Source: Phorcus lineatus (lineage: Eukaryota > Mollusca > Gastropoda > Trochida > Trochidae). From it: 64,000 bases of DNA. Shown piece by piece: positions 1-12,400 of this stretch. The translations under genes were made by a program, and so were the position numbers. Every line of letters starts with the position of its first letter. Position 1 is the first letter of the stretch. The notes under the pieces are model-generated. The model did not search any database and was not told the origin of the DNA. It worked only from the letters and a program-made list of their open reading frames with translations. The DNA lies in the NCBI GenBank assembly GCA_921293015.1, contig OV121096.1, positions 9,489,000 through 9,552,999 on the forward strand, written 5' to 3'.

Positions 1-2048
1 TTCAGGTATGTCAAGAAGTGCTTCACAAGAGTTGACTTAATATGACTTGAAGCTTGCTTGTTCTTACTTGGAGTTGAGGTGATTTGGGGTTTACCGTCCG
101 TTTAAGAACATTTCACTTATATCACGGTTGCTAGTATTAATGCAGGGAGAAAACCCTCAAAACTATTGTGGCTATGCCTTGCCGTGAAACCTGCGAGCAA
201 TGGCTGGAACTAGCAAACCATAGGTGGTCCTGCGCTGAAAGTCAGTGAAGCATAGCATCCAAACCTTACTGCATGTAGACAAAGTTGTTAAGCTCTGGCA
301 GGATTAAAACCACGGACCTCTTGATCTGAAGCACTAACCCCTGGGCTATTAGGGCTAATTCAGGCTATTCTTTGATGCACTTGCTATCGAGATTTCTGTG
401 AAAGTTCCTGGCAGTCCAATTAGAAATGTAAGAATTGCAACATTTTGCACATAAACCATAAATTTGGAAGATAGTTGCAAGGTTTATATTAGCCTCTAAT
501 GGAGACTGGGGCAAATTATTGCCTTGAGGGTGAAGTTGGCCTGATAAAGTTGAATAATCTTTTCATTATCATTTCACTGGCAAAGATCTATTAGCACAAC
601 CAAAAACAAATTCCAAGTGCCACACTTGTTTATTTTCATGTATAATTTGCAACAATCTCATAACAAATTACATGAAGCTCTACCAACATACAAATCTGAT
701 AATCTCTATAAAACATTGTAAATACACATACAGGTTGATAATAAAGTGCTCTCAAAAGATGGATGACATAGAAATATCAGTAACATTTACTGACATGAAT
801 GCCTTGATAATGGGCAAAAAGAACCTCTTAAAACCGAACATTTATACCACTGCACAATTAACTCTTTTCTTATTTGTGACACCATCACAATTTAGACTTA
901 AAAAACATACGTAATGTATATGATCATGATGATGAAAAATCATTGACCTGTCACATATTTGAAGATATTTTTCAAAGATTTTGCCTAGGACACATTTTTC
1001 CATCGCAAACATGTGATATATCCTAAAAAATTTCACAGTGATGATCAGATGTTTAGCAGGGCTTTGACAATATTTCAACAGCGTTGTTGACAGTAAAGAA
1101 TGGTTATGAAACTCATCTTAAGGATGTTCGCTCCTCAGTCACAGTTACAATATTCAAATAACCTTAAATCTTAATGTTCTTATATAGTAAACCAAAATGA
1201 AGCGATAATTTCTCAATTTTGATGATTTCTGACTAAATATTCATCAAAATAAAGAAATATAGTATTTTCATTTTGAAATAATTCACAATTTTGCTGACTC
1301 AGCAATTTTAATTGTAACTATTATTTGAGCAAGTTCTATTATCTGTTTTTCTTAGAAAGTAGATGTTGTTGAATGAATACGATTTGTATGAATGCATTCA
1401 GGTATATTTTAAGATAATGAGTGTGAGAAAGAATGTTTTTAGTCCAAATACAGCTTTAATGTTTATAATTTAATTGAAATGTTTGAATATATGATGTGCC
1501 GTAGCGGCTAAAAACCCACAGTATCATACATATTTTTTTTTTTTTCTGGAAGAAGATTATGTTAACTCTAACATGTTTTCATATTAAAAAAAGTTTAATA
1601 CAGGAACTTATTAAAATTTAAGATTTCTCCGAAAAGGTCATCATTTTCCCATAGACTGCCATGTTAAAACTCTGACTGACAGATGGATCTTTGTCTTAAA
1701 ATATATGGAAAAAAACCACACTAACCCCTATTTTTTTGGCTGGATATTTCAAGCAAATACACTAAACCTTTGAAAAAAACAAGTTAGAAAATTTTTTTAA
1801 TACTTTAAATTTGAGGAACGGACATCCTTAAACAACATACTTCTCCAACGGACAGAACCCCAGACAATAACTCAAGGAGTATTTGGTACAAATCTTTGGC
1901 AATACAAATGATCCATATACTCGATGGTACATACATACAAACAAATGAAATATGTATACATGAATAAACTGTTAGCATCACTGACTGACAAGGCCTGCCT
2001 TTGTCTGATAGCCAGTACATCTTCCGACATGCGGGTTTCCTCGAAGAG
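1..2048. other. Non-coding region downstream of THYN1
   Basis: No coding exon with family resemblance was found on either strand. The left end holds a degraded tRNA-type SINE (75-352). The rest is AT-rich and probably includes the THYN1 3' UTR. A minus-strand AATAAA (TTTATT on plus at 629-634) lies about 1.4 kb past the THYN1 stop and is only a weak candidate for the polyadenylation site. Short open frames here look random. Confidence 0.6.
75..352 (-). repeat. tRNA-derived SINE, diverged copy
   Basis: Shares with the better copy at 54552-54860 the blocks for the internal body (GCAGGGAGAAA, GAAACCTGCGAGCA, GGCTGGAACTAGC) and a decayed promoter region (AACCACGGACCTC... on plus). The tRNA-like head is at the right end and the tail at the left, so the element reads on the minus strand. 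The B box is damaged (ATTAAAACC in place of GATTCGAACC), which marks an old copy. Confidence 0.75.
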
Positions 2049-5000
2049 TCATCTCCCCTTCTCAGACTCAAGAGACAGAATGAAATTCCACTCCTCTGAA
2101 AACAGTCAAGCATACACGGTCATTGACATTGATTCACAAACAACTTACAAACATGTAAGATTCTTGACATGAGATAAACCTTCACTGGTTTCAATGGTCT
2201 TGATTGCATTTTCAAATTATCAACATGTTGCTGATGAAAAAAAATCATACTTTGTCAAAAAATCAAATGTTGCATTGGGTAATTTGATACAGAAGGAAGT
2301 CTTATTCATGATACAAAAATAAACAACTTTTTTCTATGAGAACCCACTTAGGACAGATCAAGAATTCAGAAACAGCGAGGTACCCACCCTCTCTCACGGG
2401 CTGGACGGATAGGCGAGCACGAGTGAAGAGCGCCAGGTCCTTGAGCGGTCCCCCCTCACTCTTGTGTTCCTGGTGGATCACCTTGAGCTCTGCCAATGAG
2501 ATGAACCGTTTCAGCTTCCGCTCAAACTTCACGTCAACCATGAACCAGCGGGGATTTTCAGGTGATGCAGAACTGGGATGGAACAAAACAAGCACTTTGT
2601 TGACAGGTTCAGAAATATTCTGAATAATCTACTACAATTTTGGCTGGAGAGAAGAATAAAATATGACAAGTGGATGGAATTGCCTAATCAGGCACAAGGG
2701 TTGTTGATGGTTCTGACTACCGGAAGAAAATAAGTTTTTAATGGATATTTAGAAGTGGCTTACATAAAAGCATGAATTTCTGGACAACAACTTCTCAGTT
2801 GATAGATAAACTGTTTCATAGTATTTGGAATATGTATATGGAATGTCATCATTGCATCTGATGAAAAAGCAAGCATATATATAAAAAAAATTTCACAAAA
2901 GAGAAGTTGTTGTCCAATAAATTGTGCTTTTCCAATGGAAGGAAATACTTTTGTATTTTTAGAACTTGTTAGACTACCTGTCATAGTGGACATCCTTCTT
3001 GTCAAACTGGGTGTGGTCAGGGTAACTCTCTCTCACAATCTGAAATCCAAGTATATCGTCTTAATTAAAGGCCAACAGAGCATGTTGTTGGAGTCAAATA
3101 TGTCAAACTTTCTAAAAGGTGCTATTTTATGAAGGAGTAATGGTGGTTTGAGAATATTAGCATCCTGATGCTTATCAGTTCAGTATAGTGACAATAAACC
3201 GGTTTATGATAGAAAACCAGACAACTGTGTGTACCAATGACAAAAACATAATTTTGGAAACTTATTTACAGCAGACACATCGACAAACATGAGTTGATAG
3301 CATTAAGCAGAATATAATAACGCACTTGTAATCCAATGACACTCTTTCTTTCACAAAGCAAGTAACATGCTCAACGTTTTAGATTTGATACCCACTTATG
3401 CAAAATTTAGTCTGTATTGAAAATCTTAATACAAACTTCAATTTTGATGAAAATGACAAAGAAGAAGTTAGAATCATACCCTATTCTAAAATTCTTGACA
3501 GAAGCTCTTTGTAATACAACTTATTACAATTCTTTATCCTTTCATCTTATATAACAGCCTTTTTCAAACCCAGGAATACTACTGAAGCTGATGAGGGAGC
3601 TTAACTCAAAACCACACATTTTGCAACAATGCAGCAAGGCCTACATTAGCCAGCGATGGAGACTGGTATAATTTAACGCTTGTGAGCAGATGTTGGGTCA
3701 ATGAAGCATTCTCACCTTCATTATACCAGCAATACCCGGCTCCTTACAGTTGCTGTGGTAGAAGAACGCTTGCTGTCCGACCCTCATCTGGTCACGCATG
3801 AAGTTACGAGCCTAGATGATGTAAATTTATAGAATAACTTTGCAACTTGCACATTAGAGGAATATAAGTATTCTCCTATGTTAAATATGGTTATAAGATA
3901 CGTTTTTTTAATGTATTTATGTTAACTATTACCATCTATTTTTCATTAACTAGCACTAACCGTTGCACCATGAATGGCTTCTTAGATTGTAGATTTAAAG
4001 AGTCTGTTCTATTGGTCAATCGACCCGCCATATTGCTTTTTCGGGGAATGACATGAAAAATTTAGCTGAACTTTACTTATTTAAAAACATTATTACAATG
4101 ACCTCTTTGTACAGATAGAATATCCACAAATTTATAAATGATTTTAGATAAGACTCATCAACAGTGCTTTGTAACTATACTTAGCAACGATGAATTGCTT
4201 GACTTCTCATTGTTCTGTTTTTTCCAGGGTGTGTGCTCTTATATATTAAGTTGTCAAATCTAAATCAACCTGAATGTTACCCTCAGTAACATGTTTTGAA
4301 TGCACTAAAATTCAGTGTAGCATTGTACTCAAACCTGACTGCTTGTATACAGTTCTATACTGCAGACAAAGTTGCCTAGCCCCTGGCAGGATTCGAGCCA
4401 CGAACCTTTTGATCCGAAGCCGTACCACTGCGATATCCCCCCTCCCCCCCAAACTTATGACGGACTCACCTGGTAATTGCGCACACCGTCCCAGCAGGAA
4501 GTCTGATTCTCACACTTCATCAGGTCTTCTAGGCCAAACTGTACAACAAATACAACGTTTATTTTCAATACCATCCACAGACTTACTATGCAATACATTG
4601 CCACAATAAAACAGGATGAGGATGTTCAATCAATCAATCAATCAATCTTTATTCAGTACTGAAGAGGCCACAGGCCTGTAGTACATTACATTTATAATGA
4701 GTATAAAGTCACTTATCAGTTATTTTCTAATACAATCTTTCTTCTTAACGTCATTGCATAATATATGTACATCACCAAATTCTGTAATAATAATGTGTTA
4801 TTAGCTGTTAACAATGAAATTAGATTTCGTTCACTAGGATTTCTATAATAATATGGTTTGAGATACTTTTTTCGTAGATCCGTATAGACAGGGCATATAA
4901 GTAGGAAATGTAATTCATTTTCTATATTATTTCTGTTACAAAGTTGACATATTCTATTTTCTCTTGGCACACCTGAATATCTACCAGTTTCAATGTATAA

Positions 5001-7172
5001 TTCATGGGATGAGCAACGAAATCGGGTTAGGGCTACTCGAAATTTTTTTACATTAACTTTTGATAAGTAGTTTTCAAAACATATATCAGATTTCCATTGA
5101 TTATAAAATAAACATTTAGTTGACAGATGCAATGATTCGGACCATGATTGTAAATAAATATCTTTCATTCTTTGGGTAAATGATGAAATAAATTGGGTAG
5201 GGAATTGAATATTATCATCGTTCCATACATAACCATATCCCGTTTTGTTCAGCAATTCTTTTATGTCCGTCACCCAATTTCGTTTACCATTTTCGTCGTA
5301 CAGTTTCATCATTTCATAACACATTTTTGGGAATCTATGACATGGCATTTTGAGGATGTTCGTAAATCAGATTCTTCTGAAAGCATAATTGTTTGGCCTC
5401 TGGACTTGTGAAGACTAAAGGCAGATGATATAGATGAGATTAATAACTTCATTTACAATTGCCCTGAAACAATCAGATCAAATTCAGTTCAAAAACAGTT
5501 CACGACTAAAGTTTATGAATTAGGAAAATAGAAATTGATGAAATTATTATTTCAATCTAATTTAAATAAGATCTAGCCATTTCCTTGCATTTCATTTTTC
5601 TACATAACCTAAGATGTGATATTTTTAGATCGATGTTAGGTAGCAAACCTTAGATCTAACATAGTTACTTGTACGGAGAGAATAGCCTTATCACGAATAA
5701 GATAGCTTGCTACGTGACTCAAAGTCACTGAGTGCACCTCAAAAACTCTGAACATTGCCAATGCTGTTAGATGAGTGATCTCAAAAGAGTGATCAAGCTG
5801 GATAAATTGCTAAAATGAGAGTATTTAAGATCTCATTTTAATGAGATTGATATAAATTCTATAGACAGTTATTATATCACCTTCATATCCACTCCATTCT
5901 GCATTCGAGTTTCTGGTTCACTTTTCATCAACCAATGAGAAAATACTTCAGCGGGAGCACTTTCAGATTTTGACTTCTTCGGCTTATCATTTTCTGAAAG
6001 GAGAAATTTTTAAAAATCAAATAAGATAATATAGTCAAAATTTTAGCTTCCACCAATAACAGATTTCTGAAGAAGAGTCATCAGACCCTCCAAGCCCATA
6101 TTTGAAGTGGGATATCTCCAAATTTACATACTTTAATCTCTATTTAAAGTGACACAGAGTATGTTTCATGATTTTTTATGTCAATTAAATAAGAGTCAAA
6201 ACACATGTGACCTGAGCTATGTTCAAATCGATCCCCTAAACTTAAGTTTTTATCTCCAAAATTTCATAATTACTAGATTTTCTTATTTTCAATGATAAAT
6301 GAAAGACAGCGATATATATATGTAAGGAAGTCAAAACTCTGCGTCAAATTCACATGGATTGTAGTTAAAGCACCTACAAGATACTGCCGATAATCATCTT
6401 TGTGTCTGTTGTAAATTCGTTTCCAAAATTGCGTTTAAGTCATTGACACGCAATTGTCCTGTTTTCAATCTTAATAAACAACTGTAATCTGTTTATTGTC
6501 GCTATACTGAAGGAATAAGCTCTAAGATACTGATTTTCAGAAAAAACCACTTCTTCTTGATAAAATAACAACATTATTATACAACAGTCTGTGGCCCTTT
6601 AATCAAAGTTGTAACACTTTAATTTGAATAGTTTCAGAGAACAATCCATTTCAAGTCTTTGCTATTGGAACATTGCTACCCCGCAGGCTCTTCCTCTGAC
6701 AAATTGACAGAAGCAATCTGAGGTATAATTCAAAGTAGTGAATAATTAAAAAAACATTTTGAAGTGAGACTGATTAAATAGTTTGTTTTTTTGTGCACCG
6801 GCATCGCATATAAACCGAAAATTATATTAACTAACTATTGAAACCAGATGAGCTACAGAGCCAATTGATAGAGGCTCCTTTTTGCCATAAGTCTGCATGA
6901 CATGTCTGAGTGGGAGACAATCTACACGACATGGTATTTCCAAGCGCCTCAAGTTTTTAGGCTTCCTCATTAGGTAAATGGATGTATTTGTTTAATCCAT
7001 CATCAAATATGGGCTTGGCAGGGTGTCCATCCTTAAATATTGCTCAAATAACCATCAGATGCCGGTGTTTCTAATCATTTGATGACATGTTTGTTACAGA
7101 TACTGATTAGTTTTTTTGGTCAACTGTTAAGAAACAAAACCAACCCTTGCTTTGTTTCCGTTTCGGTGGCAT
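2049..7172 (-). CDS. THYN1: Thymocyte nuclear protein 1 (EVE-domain protein)
   Basis: Seven coding exons on the minus strand: 7145-7172, 5881-5993, 4470-4538, 3716-3811, 2978-3039, 2388-2572 and 2049-2095. All have GT-AG borders and phases that close exactly to 600 nt, 199 aa plus stop (human about 225 aa). The protein begins MPPKRKQSKENDKPKK, a short basic tail like other THYN1 N-termini. An EVE/PUA-like fold follows, with the family blocks HWLMKSEPE (about residues 29-37), CWDGVRNYQARNF (62-74), FFYHSNCKEPGIAGIMK, YPDHTQFD and FTRARLSVQPV. EVE domains are nucleic-acid-binding modules related to YTH and PUA domains and are thought to read modified bases; the animal protein is nuclear with no settled reaction. 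The first exon is only 28 nt. It was chosen because its G completes the split GAA codon and its ATG lies beside a GC-rich promoter. Introns carry a TTAA-type MITE, a LINE piece and a SINE fragment. Confidence 0.95.
4290..4450 (-). repeat. SINE fragment in THYN1 intron 3
   Basis: Partial copy of the tRNA-derived SINE: AAATTCAGTGTAGCATTG, CTGCAGACAAAGTTGCC, the B-box strand GGATTCGAGCC and GATCCGAAGCCG are readable on plus, so the element runs on the minus strand. It ends in a C-rich run (4438-4450) close to the THYN1 exon at 4470. Tail half missing. Confidence 0.75.
4628..5350 (-). mobile_element. 5'-truncated non-LTR retrotransposon, C-terminal part
   Basis: The minus strand carries an open frame of about 210 codons (stop near 4716, open to 5348). 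It matches the end of LINE-type ORF2 proteins after the reverse transcriptase: a Cys/His cluster reading CQLCNRNNIENELHFLLICP, the zf-RVT-like knuckle. RT and endonuclease domains are missing. The 3' end is a (TTGA)n microsatellite tail next to AATAAAG, as in CR1/L2/RTE-like LINEs. The insert is bounded by perfect 11-bp target-site duplications TGAGGATGTTC at 4617-4627 and 5351-5361. It lies in THYN1 intron 2 in the same orientation as the gene and belongs to a different family from the LINE at 19697. Confidence 0.9.
6144..6602. mobile_element. TTAA-flanked MITE, copy 1 (THYN1 intron 1)
   Basis: 459-bp repeat bounded by TTAA on both sides. The ends are imperfect inverted repeats (AAAGTGACACAGAGT at the left; ACAGTCTGTGGCCCTTT at the right). 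It aligns over its length with 28529-29004 and in part with 11710-11970 (shared blocks include GAGTATGTTTCATGA, CATGTGAC, TTTCCAAAAT and ATAAAATAACAACATT). TTAA duplication is typical of piggyBac-type transposition. No open frame, so non-autonomous. Confidence 0.8.
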
Positions 7173-7400
7173 GACAGGTTGGGCAAGTAAGAAAATGTTC
7201 TACGAGAAAATCCAAACTTCGGTCGAATGTTTTGATTATTTCCCGCGTCATTTCACGTCACCTCCTTGCGGAAGCTGTTTTTGCGCATGCTCAAAATCTG
7301 CATTCCAAAATGGCGATGTTGCGTCCGTTGCGACCATATCACCCAACGCACAAACTTTAGATTGCCACATCGTCGGTCTGAAGCTACGATGGTTTTAGAT
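7173..7400 (-). promoter_or_regulatory. Probable THYN1 promoter
   Basis: GC-richer segment just upstream of the THYN1 ATG. It contains a palindromic NRF1-type site TGCGCATGC (7282-7290), an ETS-type GCGGAAGC (7268-7275) and a YY1-type AAAATGGCG (7307-7315), a set common in TATA-less housekeeping promoters. The sites were matched by eye; transcription start not known. Confidence 0.45.
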
Positions 7401-9470
7401 AATGGTTTATAAGTGAAACAAGAACATTTTCTTCATTTCTGCATTCCCTGGTAATGTAAATTTCTTTGAATATTTCGTAACTTCAGCCGTTGTTATGGAG
7501 GTGCCCGGTCAATAATCTCGTTGATATTTTTAGAAATGTTAATAAATTGTTCATGTTAATGATCGGACAAGAACTTAGACTATGCCTTTCTTAAATTTTT
7601 ATTGTTTTATCATCATGTTAGTATTAAAATTATGACATGTCCCTTTAGAGCTGTTATTTTATATTGTAAAAGATCGTGATGTTGTTCAGTAATGCTCAAG
7701 CACCTTGTTCATGTCATAGAGCCTAAGAAAAGGCCTGGTTTTTAATAAAAAAAACCTGATAAATAACAAGCCTGTACAAATTTAAAGGTATAATAATTGT
7801 CTAAAAGATTCCAGATTTAAGTTGCACAGGATTGTGAAAATTGCTTAGACAAGAGTAACCTATCCTTACCTTGATATTTACCATATTAAATTATGTTTTA
7901 TCAGTTCAAACAGTTGATAAATAATGTTTTGTTCAAATTACCAAAGAACTCTTTGTAAATGAATATAGGATGACTTACAAAGTTGGTTGTAAATAATATG
8001 TTGTTATGTTATTTTCCTTCAGCAAGTTGTACCATAATGTTGTTCAAATTCAATAAAATTTTGCCAAATAATAATATTTAGCTAACAGAAAAACAATCCT
8101 TATTTATTTTAGACATTTTTAATCATGTCCCTATCAGTGACAATATTGTAACCACCAAAATGAATGACTGATATCGAAAACCTTTTTTCCATTTAATATT
8201 TGATTTGTATTGCAATGAATCTTTTACTAGTGAACATACACAATTTCACAAATTCTTTATACATTTGATATGTCTCTGTATTTGCTTAGATAAGAAATTA
8301 TAAAAGGGCATGCAAGAAAACCCTATATTGGGGGGCACTAATTAGAAACAATATAATTTGGTCATGTTAACAAGTTTGTTTAATCATTTGAAAATAAAGA
8401 GGTGTGTATCATTGCTATTTTATACAGCAGACCCCGGTGACTGTCTTTGAGGTCAAGAAACATGCAACTCAAATGTGCACACATCCTAGTTAATTGAGAT
8501 TAATGTTCCGATAATTCTCTACTAATGATCCATTGTTAGCTTTCTCCATTAATTTTATAACCCTCCTTTGCTGACCTTTATACAAGTAGCTTTCTATGTT
8601 GGAATGTCGAGCGTAACAATGAAGGGACTTCTATCTTGAAACAAATCCTAGTTAACAGTACAGGTGTCAGACCGTTCTCTTCCCAAAGATGTGACCTGAC
8701 TTCTTTTTTAATATGAGCATTTCTCTGGCAAGAGTAATGGAGAAAGCTGATTGGATGCAGTCAGTTAGCTGTTCAGTCAGTAATCTGAAAAAAGGCATTC
8801 ATTTCTAAATGCTTGTAAAAACTAGAATTTGTTTGAATGTTTATTTCGGACTTCTTGACACTGAATGCTGTTACGTGATATATAAGAACTGAATCATGGC
8901 ATAGGCTTCGTCGATAGCAAGTAAGCTGTGAGTGCAAGAAGTGTTTTTATGGGCTGAGGATTCCCAAATAGTTTAAGATTTAAATTAATTCTAATCTTTA
9001 GTGCGTGTGAATATTTGGCTGAAAGAAGCTCGAGCAGTGCTAGAGATTTAATTACTTGAGGTAACTATTGGGAGAAAATGGCGGCAGACTTTTGTAGGGA
9101 ATGTTACTGTTTTGGCATTCAAAGCAGATTCCTGTTCAGGAAAAAAATCTTGAAATATAAACCATACTATCTGTGGTTATAGGGTTTTCTGACGGAGAAC
9201 TCGCTTGTTTCCCTTAGATGGTCTTTTCATAGTGTAGAAAAAAACTGAACTTTTACTGTGACTATGGAGTATTTAGTGTTGTGCCTTTATTTGTCAAAGG
9301 GGGAGGGGCACTTCAGTGGATGGATAATTTGTAGTTTACAGTAGTTTTCTTGTATGATTTGTGTTTTGATTGATACTGTATCTATTGCAGAACGCTGATC
9401 GTTTCTGAGTGGTGCACGTGTTGGTCTCACTGCTCTGGTCAGTTTGTCCGTCGGTCAGTGGAAGTAACAG
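7401..9470. other. Intergenic spacer and likely 5' region of LRRC56
   Basis: No recognisable coding exon. AT-rich through about 8900. A YY1-like AAAATGGCGGCAG lies at 9076-9088, in a spot suited to the LRRC56 promoter or first non-coding exon. An acceptor-like TCTATTGCAG ends near 9390, so 9391-9470 is probably the 5' UTR part of the first coding exon. A 35-codon frame opens at 9079 but matches nothing I know. Confidence 0.4.
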
Positions 9471-12400
9471 ATGGCTGTAGCCCAGAATGCACCACAACTC
9501 TCAAGGTAATAAATCTTTGTCTCTTTGATCACCTTTAAGTTAATCAGCTTTCTATCTAGCCTTGATGATTTTTTTTAATCTGTAAAAGTACAGAACAAAC
9601 AACATATTAAGCAAAATAAAGAAAATCTGGATTTGTTTTTAGAATTTTGTTTGTCCAAGGATGATTGACAACAAAGTGCCTTTTGCCCTTGAGTTATGTT
9701 CATTTAAAGCATTAAGGTGTGTTATTAGTTTACAACAGGCAAGCTCTTTTTTTCTCTTCCTCTCCTACAAGTCATATACACGTTAAAAATGTAGCAAGCA
9801 GTTTTTTAAAGCCTTTTCCCCCCAAATAATGTTCACAGGTTAAAGAACACTTCAAAATTTGGTGCCCCTGCCCCAAAGGTACCTATATGGTCAGGGGGGA
9901 CAAGATTTCTCATATTTCTTGATCTTGAAGCTCAAATATGCGTTAGAATCAATGTTTTGCTTCCACTTTCCAACTGTGGCAAGATTGTTTTGCAGTGCAG
10001 GGATTGGGAAAGGTGGGGCCATGGGCCTTTTTGCACACTGAATGAAAAGATGGACAATTCAAATTAGAAATTTAGCCATTGCTACGAAGGGGAATGGCCA
10101 ATTCAAAATTCCGAAAATGACTAATGGCCCAGGTGTTATTCCCAATCCCTGTCATTCCAAAGGTGTGATTATGTGCCCAGACATAATGCCCAAAATTGAT
10201 TTCCGGCTTGTAGAATATGAGAGGCAGCTGATCACCCAATTCCTACACCTATGATCATGTTTGCCGACTTCAGTTCAGAGGTTCAAGGATTTGAATATGC
10301 CAGTGTTTGATCAGGTTGTCTTTGCAGGGGAAGTTGGCAGACAACATAACAACTGTATATAATCTTCCTCTTGTTAACTGTACAACTTCATGTCAACAGG
10401 TTACCGAACATGGATCCCAACTATGAGCGACCCAGGTCGGGCACGGCACGGGGAGTTCAGATCACCCAACTTGACGAGACGAGGATCAACCCCCAGCCGG
10501 TGTCTCTGGAAGAGTCGGATATGCTGTTGGAGCAATACCTCTCTCCCTCCAAGCTGGTCAGTGTTTTACCTTGTGTTCTAGCTATGATTATCCTCTGCAG
10601 TGGCTTTCTTCTATAAGCATCAGTGGTTTGAAATTAGATTTTTTTTCCCATATAGATGATGTTTGTTTAGCATAGATCTTAATGTTTTGTTTATCTTTGA
10701 AAACTTATCTATATTTCTCAAAATTTTAACTCTATGAAATTAAAATTTTTCCATACCAATTAGATTGAAATATTCATTGAATTGCTTCATAAATGATCCC
10801 CTTTTAAAAGTTGAGAGTGAAATAAAAGATTTAGATTTTTGAAGATTGCATTTGACACCAATCTTTTAACTTAAAAAAAAACCATTCAAACTTCAATGTC
10901 AACCTGTTATTAAGATAAAAGAAATTTTATTGTTATAGGTTGCACAGCTTTGCTTCGTAACTTGTGTTAAAATTAGTTCTGATTGATAATACATGTACCA
11001 TTGCTTATTTAATACACATTGTTGTTTATTGAAACTCTTACTGATACACACCAAGATTGTAGATAACAGAGACCCTCCTCTGAGATGCTTTACATTGTGA
11101 TATAATTTGAATCAGTGTGGTTGTTTGATGAAGGAGTACACTAATTCCTAAACATGTAACAATATTTTTCTGACCATTTTGTGGACAATATCCAACTTCT
11201 TGCTCCTCACTGTATGTAGCTCCTCATGCAAACAAATCATATAGACAGGTTGTCTAGCGCCGCCACTAACAAATTGAATCAGTGTCAGTAGGCAAAACAG
11301 AGCCTTACAGAATCTATTTCGAGACAGAAGATTAGTGATAGACGTATTTTCAATTTTAAAGCACCAACATGTAGCTAGGTATTTTTTTTTATAAAACTCT
11401 GAATTCTCAAACGCTGATATATTATATAAAGAAATCTATTGTGGACTATATCAAATATGAATTTCTTTTGTTTGAAAACAATTAATTTTAATAATCTGAT
11501 TAAGAGTTCAAGACAACTGATTGGCTGTCATCAACTCAGGAACAGAATTTTGTAGTTTAATGTTTTTGGAAGGGGGGGGGAGGGTTGCTAGGTGAAGACC
11601 CCCCCCCCCCCCCCCCCCCTTCATCAGACTCGATCAGTATTATGTTTTGATGAAGGCTTACCACCTCGTACTTCATTTGGTCCCATCACTGCATGCAGAC
11701 AAAATTTAATTAAAGTGACAGAGTATGTTTCATGATTATTAATGTGGCTTTAGTAAGAGCCAAAATACCGTAAGACTTGAGTTAAGTTAAATTTGCCTAC
11801 CTAAACTTGAATCATTATCTCTCTACTCCCAAATTATGATCCATTCTTGTTGGGGCGCATCTCTCAAGTTTTCGATCACAAATCTCAACTTAAACTTGTT
11901 TTACTGTCGTTATACTGAACTGATAAGCATTAGGATTCCAACAACGTTCTCTGTGCCTCTTAAAAACTGATTTGCTGCATATTTTGATTGTCATTTGTTT
12001 ACTAATGCTCTTGGTGTGTAACAGGGAGAGATCTCTTGTGATAAAACTGCACTTGTTTGTTGTTTCGTGTTTTTTGTTTGGAGGTATTTGCACAAGCTGT
12101 ATATTGAACTTGTCAAAGTAATCGTACATCAATATAAGTCTTAAAATGGGAAGGGGTAGAATCAGAAATATTCCTGTCCTGTTTTGACCCATATTATTTG
12201 AGGTGTTCATGTTTGGATGGATACGTAAAAGCCGTAACCATGGTAATGTTATTTTTAACTTCAGACCAATGACAGTGCTAATCTCCCAGGCCCACACGCT
12301 GAAATGTTGTCAGAGGTAGGCCGATTTTACTTGTAGTTACCATTTCTTTAAAGGGACAGTAGCATGGGTTTTTTTGAAAGATTTTTTCAAGTTACCCCCC

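Noticed and set aside
4274-4609. 111-codon frame on plus.
   Set aside because: Runs through the SINE fragment and antisense to a proven THYN1 exon; chance frame.
9079-9186. 35-codon frame beginning ATGGCGGCAGAC.
   Set aside because: The ATG lies in a YY1-like promoter motif; no homology and no splice partner. Treated as promoter sequence.
9859-10254. Two adjoining small frames upstream of LRRC56 exon 2.
   Set aside because: They cover the MITE at 9998-10151; similar sequence at 28004 does not keep the frames.
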